DNA of 26,450 nt from DATLYB01 sp964502525 (GTDB taxonomy: Bacteria; Bacteroidota; Bacteroidia; Chitinophagales; CAIOSU01). Shown here piece by piece: positions 26,363-26,450 of the stretch (its first letter is position 1; the number at the start of each line of letters is the position of its first letter). The stretch covers positions 1 through 26,450 of the forward strand of contig CAZCXH010000058.1 of NCBI GenBank assembly GCA_964502525.1. The letters run 5' to 3'. Both the position numbers and the translations under genes were made by a program. Below the pieces are notes generated by a model. That model did not search any database, had not been told where the DNA came from, and saw only the letters and a list, made by a program, of their open reading frames with translations.

Positions 26363-26450
26363 ATTTAAAATGCCAGCATCCGTAGGGTGCTCTCCCCGCA
26401 AGCCATCGCTTCCATCAGCGCATGAAGGAAACCAACGCCAGCGCGGAAGG

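Larger units (their letters stand above)
26041..26450. other. Gene-free, repeat-bearing region after paaB
   Basis: No convincing coding region is seen; reading frames on both strands are short and lack recognisable motifs. Two repeat-like segments are listed separately (26063-26127 and 26344-26362). The frame from ATG 26369 stays open to the window edge but has an atypical Pro/Ser/Arg-rich composition. Confidence 0.55.

Noticed and set aside
26369..26450. Start of a gene at ATG 26369 running off the right edge
   Set aside because: The 27 codons visible have an atypical Pro/Ser/Arg-rich composition and follow directly on a REP-like hairpin; there is not enough to support a call.

Overview
The window comes from a member of the Bacteroidota. 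Evidence: a type IX secretion (T9SS) C-terminal sorting domain on the giant protein at 365-9442, GldL/GldM motor-type proteins at 18435-20704, a PID-CTERM/exosortase pair at 9800-10588, and a tRNA promoter at 62-94 that matches the phylum's TTTG-N19-TAnnTTTG pattern. The genus cannot be named from the sequence; several dispersed palindromes suggest an environmental, repeat-rich genome.

Layout. (1) 1-94: a tRNA-Lys running off the left edge on the minus strand, with its promoter. (2) 365-9442: one 3025-residue secreted protein. It has a signal peptide, a cohesin-like domain, 98 hand-counted Cys-rich units of about 23 residues that resemble the Dictyostelium CTDC matrix repeat, an Ig-like/solenoid region and a T9SS sorting domain. 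(3) 9475-9720: a 228-bp MITE-like element with terminal inverted repeats and a perfect 9-bp target duplication. (4) 9800-10588: a tiny PID-CTERM protein and its probable exosortase. (5) 10577-20704, minus strand: a probable five-gene operon, read from the right as GldL-like, GldM-like, a 955-residue beta-helix/barrel/TSP3 protein, a 1200-residue paralogue that adds an OmpA domain, and a GT39-like membrane glycosyltransferase. (6) 21102-22995: a small PH-like protein and an ArnT/PMT-type glycosyltransferase. (7) 23075-23787, minus strand: thioredoxin and a coiled-coil protein. (8) 23952-26040: a PaaR-like TetR regulator with a probable operator, then paaA and paaB of the phenylacetyl-CoA epoxidase. 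(9) 26041-26450: no convincing gene, two repeat-like segments.

How the parts may work together. The strongest candidate for an undescribed system is the gldLM-like operon. GldLM form the proton-driven inner-membrane motor of T9SS and gliding. Here the usual gldK and gldN neighbours are absent, and the motor is instead followed by two large outer-membrane-type proteins with PorG-like barrels, calcium-binding TSP3 repeats and, in one case, a peptidoglycan-binding OmpA domain. This suggests a second, repurposed envelope-spanning motor (inference). The second unusual object is the giant CTDC-repeat protein, whose cysteine pattern itself hints at the disulfide connectivity. The paa genes are ordinary catabolic genes, but a different palindrome sits in each of their intergenic gaps.
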